Assembly: GCA_033762075.1 (NCBI GenBank)
Contig: JANRLY010000034.1
Span: 1 to 64,000, forward strand
From: VFKI01 sp033762075
GTDB lineage: Bacteria; Pseudomonadota; Gammaproteobacteria; DSM-16500
Direction of reading: 5' to 3'
Length of the DNA stretch: 64,000 nucleotides
Part shown: positions 17,622-26,319 of the stretch, in pieces
Layout: each line of letters begins with the position of its first letter
Position numbering within the stretch: the stretch's first letter is position 1
Program-made: the position numbers and the translations under genes
The notes under the pieces: generated by a model
Database searches by the model: none
Seen by the model: only the letters and a program-made list of their open reading frames with translations
What the model was told of the DNA's origin: nothing

Positions 17622-18680
17622 ATGAAAACGTTATCTAAATTAAAACCTGAGCCTGGTATTTGGATGTCTGAAGCAGACAAGCCAAGCATAGGCGCAACAG
17701 ATCTTTTAGTGAAAATTAAAAAAACTGCGATTTGCGGAACAGATTTACATATTTATAAATGGGATGAGTGGGCACAAAAAACCATTCCGGTCCCCATGCA
17801 TGTCGGGCATGAATTTGCTGGTGAAATTGTTGAAATCGGAAAAGATGTCAAAGGATTTAAAATCGGCGATCGCGTTTCAGGCGAAGGTCACATTACATGC
17901 GGCCATTGTCGGAATTGTCGTGCAGGCAAAACACATTTATGTCGCAATACTGTTGGGATTGGCGTCAATCGACCAGGCTGTTTTGCTGAATATTTATCGA
18001 TTCCCGCTTTTAATGCTTTCAAAATTCCAGCCGATATTTCAGACGAACTCGCTGCCATTTTTGATCCTTTCGGTAATGCAGTCCATACCGCTTTATCTTA
18101 CGATCTCATTGGCGAAGATGTTTTAATCACGGGGGCTGGTCCCGTTGGTTTAATGGCAACTGCTGTTGCCCGCTTTGTTGGAGCCAGGAATATCATCGTC
18201 ACAGATATCAACGAATATCGCTTAAATCTCGCTAAAAAAATGGGCGCTAATGTCGCCGTCAATGTGGCTGACTGCACCACCTCTGAGCTACTCACAAGCC
18301 GCCTTAAAGACATTATGGCAGAGATTGGCATGACTGAGGGGTATGACATTGGCCTAGAAATGTCAGGCCACCCCCATTCAATCACAGGCATGATCAATAC
18401 CATGAACAATGGCGGCAAAATGGCTTTGTTAGGTTTCGCCGGCAAAGAAGTTTCGCTTAACTGGGACAATATCATCTGGAAAGGCTTATATATCAAAGGG
18501 ATATATGGTCGCGAAATGTTTGAAACCTGGTATAAAATGGCCGCCCTCATTCAAAGCGGACTCGATATCAGCCCAGTGATTACCCATACTTTACCCGTCA
18601 AAGACTATATTCAAGGCTTTGAAATCATGAAATCTGGTCAATGTGGGAAGGTCATTTTAGATTGGTCAAAACTTGACTAG
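17622..18680 (+). CDS. tdh: L-threonine 3-dehydrogenase
   Basis: A zinc-dependent medium-chain dehydrogenase, 352 residues from the ATG at 17622. An ATG two codons earlier exists, but MKTLSKLKPEPGIW matches the family start. It oxidises threonine to 2-amino-3-ketobutyrate with NAD, feeding Kbl. Signatures are the catalytic-zinc cysteine in AICGTDLHIYKWDEWA, the GHEFAGEIVEIG motif, the structural-zinc cluster CGHCRNCRAGKTHLC, and the Rossmann motif GAGPVGLMA. It lies directly downstream of kbl in one operon with the MFS transporter. Confidence 0.95.
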   Translation: MKTLSKLKPEPGIWMSEADKPSIGATDLLVKIKKTAICGTDLHIYKWDEWAQKTIPVPMHVGHEFAGEIVEIGKDVKGFKIGDRVSGEGHITCGHCRNCRAGKTHLCRNTVGIGVNRPGCFAEYLSIPAFNAFKIPADISDELAAIFDPFGNAVHTALSYDLIGEDVLITGAGPVGLMATAVARFVGARNIIVTDINEYRLNLAKKMGANVAVNVADCTTSELLTSRLKDIMAEIGMTEGYDIGLEMSGHPHSITGMINTMNNGGKMALLGFAGKEVSLNWDNIIWKGLYIKGIYGREMFETWYKMAALIQSGLDISPVITHTLPVKDYIQGFEIMKSGQCGKVILDWSKLD

Positions 18681-18733
18681 TTGGTCAATTTTTGGCTAAA
18701 ATTTCATTCCCTTTACTTAGGAGCTTAACCCTT

Positions 18734-19162
18734 ATGCGTCACATCATTAAAAAAACTCTTTTAGCTACTGCGATTAGCGCCTGCCTCAGCAGCGCAGCAT
18801 TTGCAACCCAAATCAATTTAACTGTTGGGAATGATCTCGTAGCAGCAAATGATACCTTGAATCTGTCCTATGATATCTTTGCTGGTTCAGGCTTTCACTC
18901 AGGCAGCGCGGATATTCAAGAAGAGCAAAACTCAATGGAAGGCTTCCAGCTTGCGCACGTTGCAGAATACATGAACATGCTCAACGAAGACTTCCAGAGT
19001 AAAACCATTGTTGATCAACCAGAATTAGGCCATGTTTCAACATTTACCTTAGGCTACAAAAAAGGTGACAAAAATATTTACCCAGCGAATTGCAAAATCA
19101 ATCTTGCCGGAAAAAATGTTATCAATGTCACAATTAACGAAGCAGGTTGTATCGTTAGTTAA
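18734..19162 (+). CDS. Small secreted hypothetical protein
   Basis: A 142-residue protein with a signal peptide (MRHIIKKTLLATAISACLSS, cleavage near AFA-TQINL). The mature part is mildly acidic with two cysteines near the C-terminus (ANCKIN, AGCIVS). The frame runs further upstream, but TAGGAG about nine bases before the ATG at 18734 and the signal peptide fix the start. It follows tdh by 53 bp and could be read from the same transcript. It is followed by repeat copy B. The family is not recognised. It is similar in style to the 7413-7838 secreted protein but not clearly homologous. Confidence 0.7.
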   Translation: MRHIIKKTLLATAISACLSSAAFATQINLTVGNDLVAANDTLNLSYDIFAGSGFHSGSADIQEEQNSMEGFQLAHVAEYMNMLNEDFQSKTIVDQPELGHVSTFTLGYKKGDKNIYPANCKINLAGKNVINVTINEAGCIVS

Positions 19163-19173
19163 TCTCGTGAAGC

Positions 19174-19271
19174 TCGTCATCGCGAGGCTACGGAGTGCTT
19201 AGCCGTGGCGGATCCAGTTTGCAAAATTTGGATTGCCACGCCCAAACGCTTGCGCGGGCTCGCAATGACGA
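19174..19271. repeat. Dispersed palindromic repeat, cgtcat-cgcgag family, copy B
   Basis: About 98 bp starting TCGTCATCGCGAGGCTACG and ending GGGCTCGCAATGACGA. It is in inverted orientation relative to copy A (11939-12046): its left part (GAGGCTACGGAGTGCTTAGCC) is the complement of copy A's right part, and its right part matches copy A's left part. It occupies most of the gap between the secreted protein and lnt. Confidence 0.75.
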
Positions 19272-19347
19272 GTCCTTGCCAAAAGCTCACCGAATATTTA
19301 CCTTCTTTTATTGACGTCACTCTTCATTTCAGTAATCATCGCTTCCT

Positions 19348-20868
19348 ATGATCAATTTCACAAAACTTTTTCAACGTGGCTGGCCAGGCGATCTCTTAGC
19401 TTTTTTAGCAGGCAGCTTGATGGTCTTATCGTTCGCACCGTTTAGTGTTGCGCCGATTGCTATTCTTTCGCTCGCGTGTCTTGCTGCATTGTGGTTACGT
19501 GTTCCTACTAAAACAGCCGCATGGCGTGGATGGTTATTTGGATTAGGCTTATTTGGTTTTGGTATTTACTGGATTTTTAATAGTATCCACGATATCGGCG
19601 GCGTCAACATTCCCATTTCACTTTTTCTGTCTGGAATTTTTATTGCTTGCATGGCATTGTTCCCCGCATTTGCAGGCTTTTTATTAGGTCGTTATTTTTC
19701 CAAAGATGAAACCATCAAACTCACTCTTGGTTTTCCTGCAGTTTGGGTTTTTGTCGAGTGGATACGCAGTTGGATTTTCACAGGGTTTCCTTGGCTCACC
19801 ATCGGCTACAGTCAAATGCATTCACCACTCAGAGGCTACGCACCGTTACTTGGAGTCTTTGGGGTTTCATTATTTGTCGCCTATAGCAGCGTATTTTTAA
19901 TTAAAATTATTCAGGCGATTCACGCTAAAAAATATCGTCAAGGTTACGGTCAGCTTTTTTTATTGATTGCCCTATGGACGACAGGTTCTGCTTTAACGCT
20001 TGTCACGTGGACGCAACCTTTTGGCAAACCTGTCACCGTCAGTTTAGTGCAAGGCAATATTCCCGAAAAATTAAAATGGACGGCTGACATGATTCAGCCC
20101 ACACTAAATACATACTCAAAACTCTCAGCCCCACTTTGGAAAAATAACATTGTGATTTGGCCAGAATCCGCCGTGCCTATTTCATTGCAGGATGCTGAAA
20201 ATTTCATGAATGAACAAGATGCGCTGGCGAAAAAAAATCACAGCACTTTTATCACTGGCATTCCAGTCAATGTTGAGAATAATTACTACAATGCAGTTGT
20301 AGCATTAGGCGATGGACATGGCTTTTATTTAAAACATCGTCTCGTTCCTTTCGGCGAATATATTCCCTTCAAATCTATTTTTCAGCGCGCATTTGATTTT
20401 TTAAAAATTCCCATGACAGATTTTATTGCCGACCATAAACCTGCTGTGCCCATCGTGGCAGGACAATTAAAACTGTTAACATTTATTTGTTATGAAATTG
20501 CTTTTCCTGAACAAGTGAATTTTCGAAATCCCGATATCAATTTATTACTCACAGTGAGCAACGATGCCTGGTTTGGTCGCTCCACTGCACAAGCACAACA
20601 CCTTGAAATGGCCAGCATGCGCGCACTCGAAACCGGCCGTCCTATTTTATTTGCGTCAAATACTGGGATTACCGCAATCGCGGATGCAAAAGGAAATATT
20701 CAATCTCAAGTTCCTGCTTTTTCGCGCACCGTATTAACGGATACTGTTCAACCCACACAAGGCAAAACGCCTTGGCAACGCAAAGGCATGGATTCTGTTT
20801 TACTCACAATCTTTGGCGCAATGATCACGGCTTGGTGGCGACAACGGAAGATATCCGCTTCTTCTTAA
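19348..20868 (+). CDS. lnt: Apolipoprotein N-acyltransferase
   Basis: A 506-residue inner membrane enzyme that adds the third acyl chain to the N-terminal cysteine of lipoproteins. About six to seven N-terminal helices precede a nitrilase-fold periplasmic domain with the triad Glu273 (IWPESAVP), Lys329 (LKHRLVPFGEY) and Cys381 (TFICYEIAFP). Other conserved segments are FTGFPWLTIGYSQ and SNDAWFGRSTAQAQH. A final membrane helix lies at ~485-500. The length matches the family. No corC-type partner gene lies upstream, unlike in many gammaproteobacteria. Confidence 0.95.
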   Translation: MINFTKLFQRGWPGDLLAFLAGSLMVLSFAPFSVAPIAILSLACLAALWLRVPTKTAAWRGWLFGLGLFGFGIYWIFNSIHDIGGVNIPISLFLSGIFIACMALFPAFAGFLLGRYFSKDETIKLTLGFPAVWVFVEWIRSWIFTGFPWLTIGYSQMHSPLRGYAPLLGVFGVSLFVAYSSVFLIKIIQAIHAKKYRQGYGQLFLLIALWTTGSALTLVTWTQPFGKPVTVSLVQGNIPEKLKWTADMIQPTLNTYSKLSAPLWKNNIVIWPESAVPISLQDAENFMNEQDALAKKNHSTFITGIPVNVENNYYNAVVALGDGHGFYLKHRLVPFGEYIPFKSIFQRAFDFLKIPMTDFIADHKPAVPIVAGQLKLLTFICYEIAFPEQVNFRNPDINLLLTVSNDAWFGRSTAQAQHLEMASMRALETGRPILFASNTGITAIADAKGNIQSQVPAFSRTVLTDTVQPTQGKTPWQRKGMDSVLLTIFGAMITAWWRQRKISASS

Positions 20869-20913
20869 GCCAAATGACCTTTAGTAAAAAGATAAAAATA
20901 GAAAAATATCATC

Positions 20914-22626
20914 ATGTCTCAAACAATCATTTTATACAATTTTAAAGAGTATCTAGACTTTACTTCTAAAGATTACTTAGATGCTCTGGAAGAACAAAAA
21001 AAACATCAACAAGATATTGAAGCTATCAAAAAAGTTGATCAAGAAATCATAAATCACAAAGCTTATATAACAAAAATAAAAAATACAATATTAAGCAAAG
21101 GCTTCTGCCATGGATTCTCCGTTTGCCACGCAGCAATGGATGCAATCGATAAATTAAATTGGTGGGAAGCCGTTCTTTTTGAACTAGCAGATTGGGATGG
21201 AAAAAGAAAATCTCTGGACAATATTATTTCGCTGCCAAATGCCATCCAGCCAGAAACTTTATCAAGTTTATTTGAACGCGCGTTAAACTATATTTTTTAT
21301 CATCAAGTGAGTTATGATGAATTTTCCCTAAAAAATACTCTTCAAAATCGATTATTACAACCTGCTAACACTGATAAATCACCGGCTTATTTTGAATTAC
21401 TCTCTCCCGCAGGAAAAATTCTTTGCTCAAAAAATCGAGCGATAGCCTCTGGCCATTTCACGAAGGAAGAGCTACTGTCCTTGCTCGATGAAAAGCAAAT
21501 ACAAGAGAATCTATGTATTCTATCGAATAATGAACACGCAATTCGTGTCGGTTACAAGGGAGAATCGTGGATTGTATACGATCCTAACTATAGTCACCGT
21601 AAACATTGGTCAAACCAAATACTATTCGATGCCTGGAAGTCACCTACCATTCCAAAAAAAACCATTTTTAAAAAATGTACCAAAAATGAAGCTGTTGATG
21701 AAATACTTAAAATTCTTGGGCATGCTATTGCCATTCAAATGGCATCACTCAAGAGTGATACGCTACTCACTTTTCCTTCATATCAATCATCGGTAAAAAC
21801 AAAACCGTTAGAACTCATTGATCAAAGTGGATTACGCATTATCGCTAAATACAATCCCAAGGTTCTGCTTGAACTTTGCCATCTGGCAGATGGTAAAAAG
21901 AATAAACCTCTTCTCGAAAAAATCACCGCAATACTTTCTGAAAATTCTGAAAAAAGTGAAAATGACCCCTGGGCAGATCTCCATAGCATTGTATTCTTTG
22001 CCTCTGAAGCTATGCTTAAACTTTGCAAAATAGCGCATCGTGATAAAAATCTATTAACAACTATTACTCAAGCACTTCCTAAAAAAAATTCAGATAATTG
22101 GACAGTCTTACACACGACTGCACGATACGCTCCTGAGGCAATGCTTGAGCTTTGTCAATTAGCCGCTTACGACAAAAATTTATTAGAAACCATCGCTCAA
22201 TTCTTGATAAAAAAACAAGAGGACGATTGGACTGTACTCCATCTCACCGCACGGTACGCTCCTAAAGCGATGCTTCCACTTTGTCAGCTCGCTCTACAAA
22301 GTGAACACTTATTAGAAGCTATTTCACAAACACTTCTTGAAAAAAATAAAGATGGCATCACTGGTTTAAGGATGGTTGCAACGTTTACCCCTAAAGCAAT
22401 CAACGAATTGTGCAATCTCGCTAAAATCAATAAAATTATGGCTCACACATTACGACAAGGCGTTAACAGTTTACGGTGTCCAGAATGCATAGAAACTATC
22501 CAAACAGCTTTATCTGAGAGGGCTTCATGGTTACTTAACCATCAACGGTTTTTTAAGGATTCAAACGCTCATCAAAATACAGACATTCATGAGCTAAAAA
22601 TAATACCCGCATTAATCAGCTCATAA
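20914..22626 (+). CDS. Candidate effector: papain-like cysteine-protease-type N-terminus plus helical repeats
   Basis: A 570-residue protein without signal peptide or membrane segment. The N-terminal ~270 residues contain a possible Cys-His-Asp arrangement: Cys65 in GFCHGFSVCHAA at the start of a helix, His208 in NNEHAIRVGY and Asp223 in WIVYDPNY. The 15-residue His-Asp spacing on adjacent strands recalls YopT/C58-type and other papain-fold proteases. Residues ~300-515 carry five helical repeats of about 43 residues with the pattern W-T-V-L-H-x-T-A-R-Y-A-P-x-A-M-L-x-L-C-x-L-A, distantly ankyrin-like but longer. The repeat part is clear; the protease assignment is inference. It lies 46 bp after lnt and ends at a hairpin. 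Host-directed repeats suggest a secreted effector. Confidence 0.65.
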   Translation: MSQTIILYNFKEYLDFTSKDYLDALEEQKKHQQDIEAIKKVDQEIINHKAYITKIKNTILSKGFCHGFSVCHAAMDAIDKLNWWEAVLFELADWDGKRKSLDNIISLPNAIQPETLSSLFERALNYIFYHQVSYDEFSLKNTLQNRLLQPANTDKSPAYFELLSPAGKILCSKNRAIASGHFTKEELLSLLDEKQIQENLCILSNNEHAIRVGYKGESWIVYDPNYSHRKHWSNQILFDAWKSPTIPKKTIFKKCTKNEAVDEILKILGHAIAIQMASLKSDTLLTFPSYQSSVKTKPLELIDQSGLRIIAKYNPKVLLELCHLADGKKNKPLLEKITAILSENSEKSENDPWADLHSIVFFASEAMLKLCKIAHRDKNLLTTITQALPKKNSDNWTVLHTTARYAPEAMLELCQLAAYDKNLLETIAQFLIKKQEDDWTVLHLTARYAPKAMLPLCQLALQSEHLLEAISQTLLEKNKDGITGLRMVATFTPKAINELCNLAKINKIMAHTLRQGVNSLRCPECIETIQTALSERASWLLNHQRFFKDSNAHQNTDIHELKIIPALISS

Positions 22627-22636
22627 TCAACCAAAA

Positions 22637-22669
22637 AATGAGCCGATTAAGCACTTTAATCGGCTCATT
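22637..22669 (-). terminator. Terminator hairpin between convergent genes
   Basis: A perfect 14-bp stem AATGAGCCGATTAA (22637-22650) pairs with 22656-22669 across a 5-base loop. On the minus strand the stem runs into a T-run (complement of the A-run at 22633-22638), so it is a canonical terminator for the 22679-23116 gene. It can also stop readthrough from the plus-strand repeat protein. Confidence 0.8.
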
Positions 22670-22678
22670 CAGGTATTC

Positions 22679-23116
22679 TTAACTCGACATTTGATTACCT
22701 GATTGGATTTCATCGTCTAGCACTAAACTTTCGAAACCATGACCCGCATTTGTAATCAATAAGGCATTATTTAACTTATAGAAATTCACGCACTTTTCTT
22801 TGGCATTATTCCAATGATCCCAGGTAATACAAACCATGCCATTTGATTTTACCATCCATTTACCTTGATCTACTTGAGGGCCATCAGCTGGTTTAGTCGC
22901 CAATTTTCCATTCGTTTTGCCATCTTTGCTAAAATAGCCCGTAAAGCTATCAGAAATCACCTTTCCATTGAGCGTGACAGCAGAGATCGTTGTTATCGTT
23001 TTATCTGATAATTCTTTGATCGCCTGGGCCTTATTCATGGATACCAAGCCAGCGGCAGCAAAGCTAACAGATGAAACAGAGGCTAAGACAGCAAATATAA
23101 CAAGTAGCTTTTTCAT
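22679..23116 (-). CDS. Small secreted protein, possibly DUF995-like
   Basis: A 145-residue protein with a clear signal peptide (MKKLLVIFAVLASVSSVSFA, cleavage ~20). The mature domain has a tryptophan- and cysteine-containing strand pattern (GKWMVKSNGMVCITWDHWNN, then EKCVNFYKL) reminiscent of DUF995-type periplasmic proteins, whose function is unknown. The two cysteines could pair. It is transcribed divergently from leuS and ends at a strong terminator. The family assignment is tentative; the coding status is well supported by signal peptide, terminator and codon pattern. Confidence 0.7.
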   Translation of the reverse strand: MKKLLVIFAVLASVSSVSFAAAGLVSMNKAQAIKELSDKTITTISAVTLNGKVISDSFTGYFSKDGKTNGKLATKPADGPQVDQGKWMVKSNGMVCITWDHWNNAKEKCVNFYKLNNALLITNAGHGFESLVLDDEIQSGNQMSS

Positions 23117-23250
23117 AAGATTCTTCCTTGAAGTTTGTGGAACGCAAATAATAGCACGAAGAGATCAACGTTCGTATCAAAAAACCATCGTCCTAAACCT
23201 CTCTTTGCGGTATTCTATTGGGTCATTAAAAACGTAGGCATTGAGCCCAT

Positions 23251-25737
23251 ATGGAAGAACAATATAATCCCAAAAAACTCGAACAACATGCCCAACATTA
23301 CTGGGTTGAACATGATTGTTTTCATGCTACAGAAGATAGCACCCGCGAAAAATTCTATTGTTTATCGATGTTCCCCTACCCGAGCGGCTGGCTACACATG
23401 GGCCATGTCCGCAACTACACCATTGGCGATGTGATTTCGCGCTATCAACGCATGCTCGGTAAAAATGTCATGCAACCGATGGGTTGGGATGCGTTTGGCT
23501 TGCCTGCCGAAAATGCAGCCATCAAACATGGTGTACCACCCGCTGAGTGGACTGAAAAAAATATTGAGCATATGCGTGAGCAACTCAAATTAATGGGGAT
23601 TAGTTTTGATTGGAAGCGCGAACTTAAAACATGCGATCCCAGTTATTATCGCTGGGAGCAATGGTTCTTTTTGCAACTGTACAAAAAAGGCCTAGTCTAT
23701 CGCAAAAGCGCTGAAGTCAATTGGGACCCTGTTGATCAAACCATTTTAGCCAATGAACAAGTCATCAATGGATACGGTTGGCGCTCAGGCGCAAAAGTCG
23801 AACGACGCGAAATTCCGCAATGGTTTTTAAAAATCACCGCTTATGCAGAAGAATTACTCAGTGGCTTAAACGAATTAACTGGCTGGCCTGAACAAGTTAA
23901 AACGATGCAACGCAATTGGATTGGCCGCTCTGAAGGCGTTGAGGTTCAATTTGCATTAGAAAATAGCGATGAAAGTATTTCTATTTTTACCACACGCCCT
24001 GATACGCTCTGTGGCGTCACTTTTTTAGCGATTGCACCCAAACACCCTTTAGCACGCTTAGCCTCCGAAAAAAATCCTGAGCTGCAAAAATTTCTCGAAG
24101 AATGTCGCTCGATTAAAGTTGCCGAAGCAGAACTCGCCACACTCGAAAAGCGCGGTATACCAACTCCATATTTTGCCATTCACCCTTTGACTCAACAGAA
24201 AATTCCGATTTGGGTCGCAAATTTTGTGTTGATGGAATATGGCGCTGGCGCTGTGATGTCTGTTCCGGCGCACGATGCGCGTGATTTTGATTTTGCAAAA
24301 ACATACGATCTACCGATCAAACCTGTCATTTTACCGACTGACGGTTCAACACATGATTTCAAACAATCTGCTTTTGTAAATCCTGGCAAATTAATTGATT
24401 CAACACAATTCACAGGACTCGAATCTTCAGAAGCAATTCCAGCCATCATTGAGTACCTCGAACAAAAAAAATTAGGCGCACGACAAATTCACTATCGTTT
24501 GCGTGACTGGAGCATTTCACGTCAAAGATATTGGGGCACACCCATTCCCTTTATCGAATGTTCACGTTGCGGCACAGTACCTGTGCCAGAAAAAGATTTA
24601 CCCGTTCTTTTACCTACAGATGTTGTCATCGAAGGGAAAGGCTCACCGTTAAAATCACGCGAAGACTTTTATAAAGTCACTTGTCCGCAATGCCAACAAC
24701 CTGCGATGCGTGAAACAGATACATTTGATACCTTCTTTGAATCATCTTGGTATTACGCGCGTTTCGCCTGTAAGAAACAAGATCAAGCCATGCTCGATGC
24801 TCGAGCAAATTATTGGCTGCCTGTTGATCAATACATTGGCGGCATCGAGCACGCTGTCATGCACCTTTTATATGCGCGCTTTATTCATAAAGCAATGCGC
24901 GACGAACACTTAGTCAACTCCAACGAACCATTTCTCAACTTATTGACGCAAGGCATGGTATTAAATCAAGGCGTCAAAATGTCAAAATCAAAAGGCAATA
25001 CGGTTGACCCCACACCTTTGATCGAACGTTATGGCGCAGACACGGTACGTCTTTTTACAATTTTTGCAGCACCACCTGAGCAAAGTCTTGAATGGTCTGA
25101 TAGCGGCGTCGAAGGTGCGCACCGATTTCTAAAAAAATTATGGGCATTTGCTTTTCAACAGCGTGAAATGATGACCAATGAAAATAATCGCATCGAGTTA
25201 GATCATTTCATTGATCTCAAAAAATCCAACCCAGCACAACGTAACATCCTACGTGAACTCTACAAAATTTTAGAGCAAGTGCGTACGGATTATGACAAAT
25301 TACAATTTAATACAGTTGTCTCGGGCTGCATGAAATTATTAAATCTACTCACGCGTCTACCCGAACCCAGCGAAGAAGAATTAAATATACACGAATGGAT
25401 AGTCTGTCACGGCATGAGTATTTTGCTACGCTTATTGTCTCCTATTGCACCGCACATCACACATCATTTGTGGCAAACATTAAATTTCCCCGGATTATTA
25501 CTAAATGCGCCATGGCCAAAAAGTCATTTAACATTGTGCCGCGCAGATGAAATTGGTTTAGTGGTGCAAATCAACGGTAAATTGCGCACTAAAATCAGTG
25601 TCCCTGCCGATGCAGATAAAAAAGCCATTGAATCAATTGCAACGTCTGATGCAAAAGTGCAACAAACTATTGCAGGTAAGGCTGTTCTGAAAATTATTAC
25701 CGTTCCAGGTCGTTTGGTAAATATTGTGACGGAATAA
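23251..25737 (+). CDS. leuS: Leucyl-tRNA synthetase
   Basis: An 828-residue class Ia synthetase that charges tRNA-Leu. HMGH (the HIGH motif) is at 49-52 in FPYPSGWLHMGHVRNY and KMSKS at 576-580. Between them lies the CP1 editing domain (for example FTTRPDTLCGVTFLAIAP), and a tRNA-binding C-terminal domain follows. The length is slightly below the ~860 of E. coli. It starts the leuS-lptE-holA-nadD cluster, an order conserved in gammaproteobacteria. A short GC-rich hairpin (25747-25765) separates it from lptE. Confidence 0.97.
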   Translation: MEEQYNPKKLEQHAQHYWVEHDCFHATEDSTREKFYCLSMFPYPSGWLHMGHVRNYTIGDVISRYQRMLGKNVMQPMGWDAFGLPAENAAIKHGVPPAEWTEKNIEHMREQLKLMGISFDWKRELKTCDPSYYRWEQWFFLQLYKKGLVYRKSAEVNWDPVDQTILANEQVINGYGWRSGAKVERREIPQWFLKITAYAEELLSGLNELTGWPEQVKTMQRNWIGRSEGVEVQFALENSDESISIFTTRPDTLCGVTFLAIAPKHPLARLASEKNPELQKFLEECRSIKVAEAELATLEKRGIPTPYFAIHPLTQQKIPIWVANFVLMEYGAGAVMSVPAHDARDFDFAKTYDLPIKPVILPTDGSTHDFKQSAFVNPGKLIDSTQFTGLESSEAIPAIIEYLEQKKLGARQIHYRLRDWSISRQRYWGTPIPFIECSRCGTVPVPEKDLPVLLPTDVVIEGKGSPLKSREDFYKVTCPQCQQPAMRETDTFDTFFESSWYYARFACKKQDQAMLDARANYWLPVDQYIGGIEHAVMHLLYARFIHKAMRDEHLVNSNEPFLNLLTQGMVLNQGVKMSKSKGNTVDPTPLIERYGADTVRLFTIFAAPPEQSLEWSDSGVEGAHRFLKKLWAFAFQQREMMTNENNRIELDHFIDLKKSNPAQRNILRELYKILEQVRTDYDKLQFNTVVSGCMKLLNLLTRLPEPSEEELNIHEWIVCHGMSILLRLLSPIAPHITHHLWQTLNFPGLLLNAPWPKSHLTLCRADEIGLVVQINGKLRTKISVPADADKKAIESIATSDAKVQQTIAGKAVLKIITVPGRLVNIVTE

Positions 25738-25746
25738 AAACGTCGC

Positions 25747-25765
25747 CCTGCGGCCGATCCGCAGG
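25747..25765. repeat. Short hairpin between leuS and lptE
   Basis: CCTGCGG (25747-25753), a 5-base loop and CCGCAGG (25759-25765), flanked by outer ACGTC/GACGT complementarity (about 25740 and 25773). It is GC-rich compared with the neighbouring genes. There is no T-run after it, so it is more likely an intercistronic processing or REP-like element than a terminator. Confidence 0.45.
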
Positions 25766-25797
25766 ATCCAATGACGTCTGAAAAAATTGAGGTATGC

Positions 25798-26319
25798 ATG
25801 CTACGCGGATTTTTTTTATGTTTGATGTTTTTATTAACGAGCTGTGGTTTCCACTTACGCGGCGCAGTGAATCCCAGCCCAGAACTGAAACAAGTCTACA
25901 TTCAAACTGCAACGCCTTACGATGAAATCACGCGCGCTATTCGCAACTCATTACAGCTGTCGGGAGTAAATATCACTTCACGTGAAAACGCACGTGTCAT
26001 ACTCGCTATCCTGAACGTGCAGCAAAGCCAACAACAAACCAATGTCAGCAGCACGCAACAAACACGACAATTCAATCTTAATTACTCAATCACATTCCAA
26101 CTGTTAGATGTAAAAGGAAATGCCATTATCACACCACAAAGCGTGAGTGAAACACGCTCGCTCACTGTTCAAGCCGATGCAACGCTTGCAGGCAGCAATG
26201 AAGCGCAAACACTTTATCAACAAATGCGCCCTGCCTTGGTGTTTGATCTCATGCAGCGTTTATCATCAAAACAAATGACACAAAGAATTAATACTTACTT
26301 TAAAAAGCCACAGGCATGA
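25798..26319 (+). CDS. lptE: LPS-assembly lipoprotein LptE
   Basis: A 173-residue outer membrane lipoprotein that plugs the LptD barrel and helps insert lipopolysaccharide. Lipoprotein signal peptide with lipobox FLLTSC, Cys16, followed by GFHLRGAVNPSPELKQVYIQ, the typical family start. The frame opens at 25771, but GAGG just before the ATG at 25798 and the lipobox place the start there. The gene overlaps holA by four bases (ATGA). Its position between leuS and holA is the conserved one. Confidence 0.92.
   Translation: MLRGFFLCLMFLLTSCGFHLRGAVNPSPELKQVYIQTATPYDEITRAIRNSLQLSGVNITSRENARVILAILNVQQSQQQTNVSSTQQTRQFNLNYSITFQLLDVKGNAIITPQSVSETRSLTVQADATLAGSNEAQTLYQQMRPALVFDLMQRLSSKQMTQRINTYFKKPQA

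Noticed and set aside
23135..23434. 99-codon plus-strand frame before and inside leuS
   Set aside because: Overlaps the well-supported leuS start in another frame.
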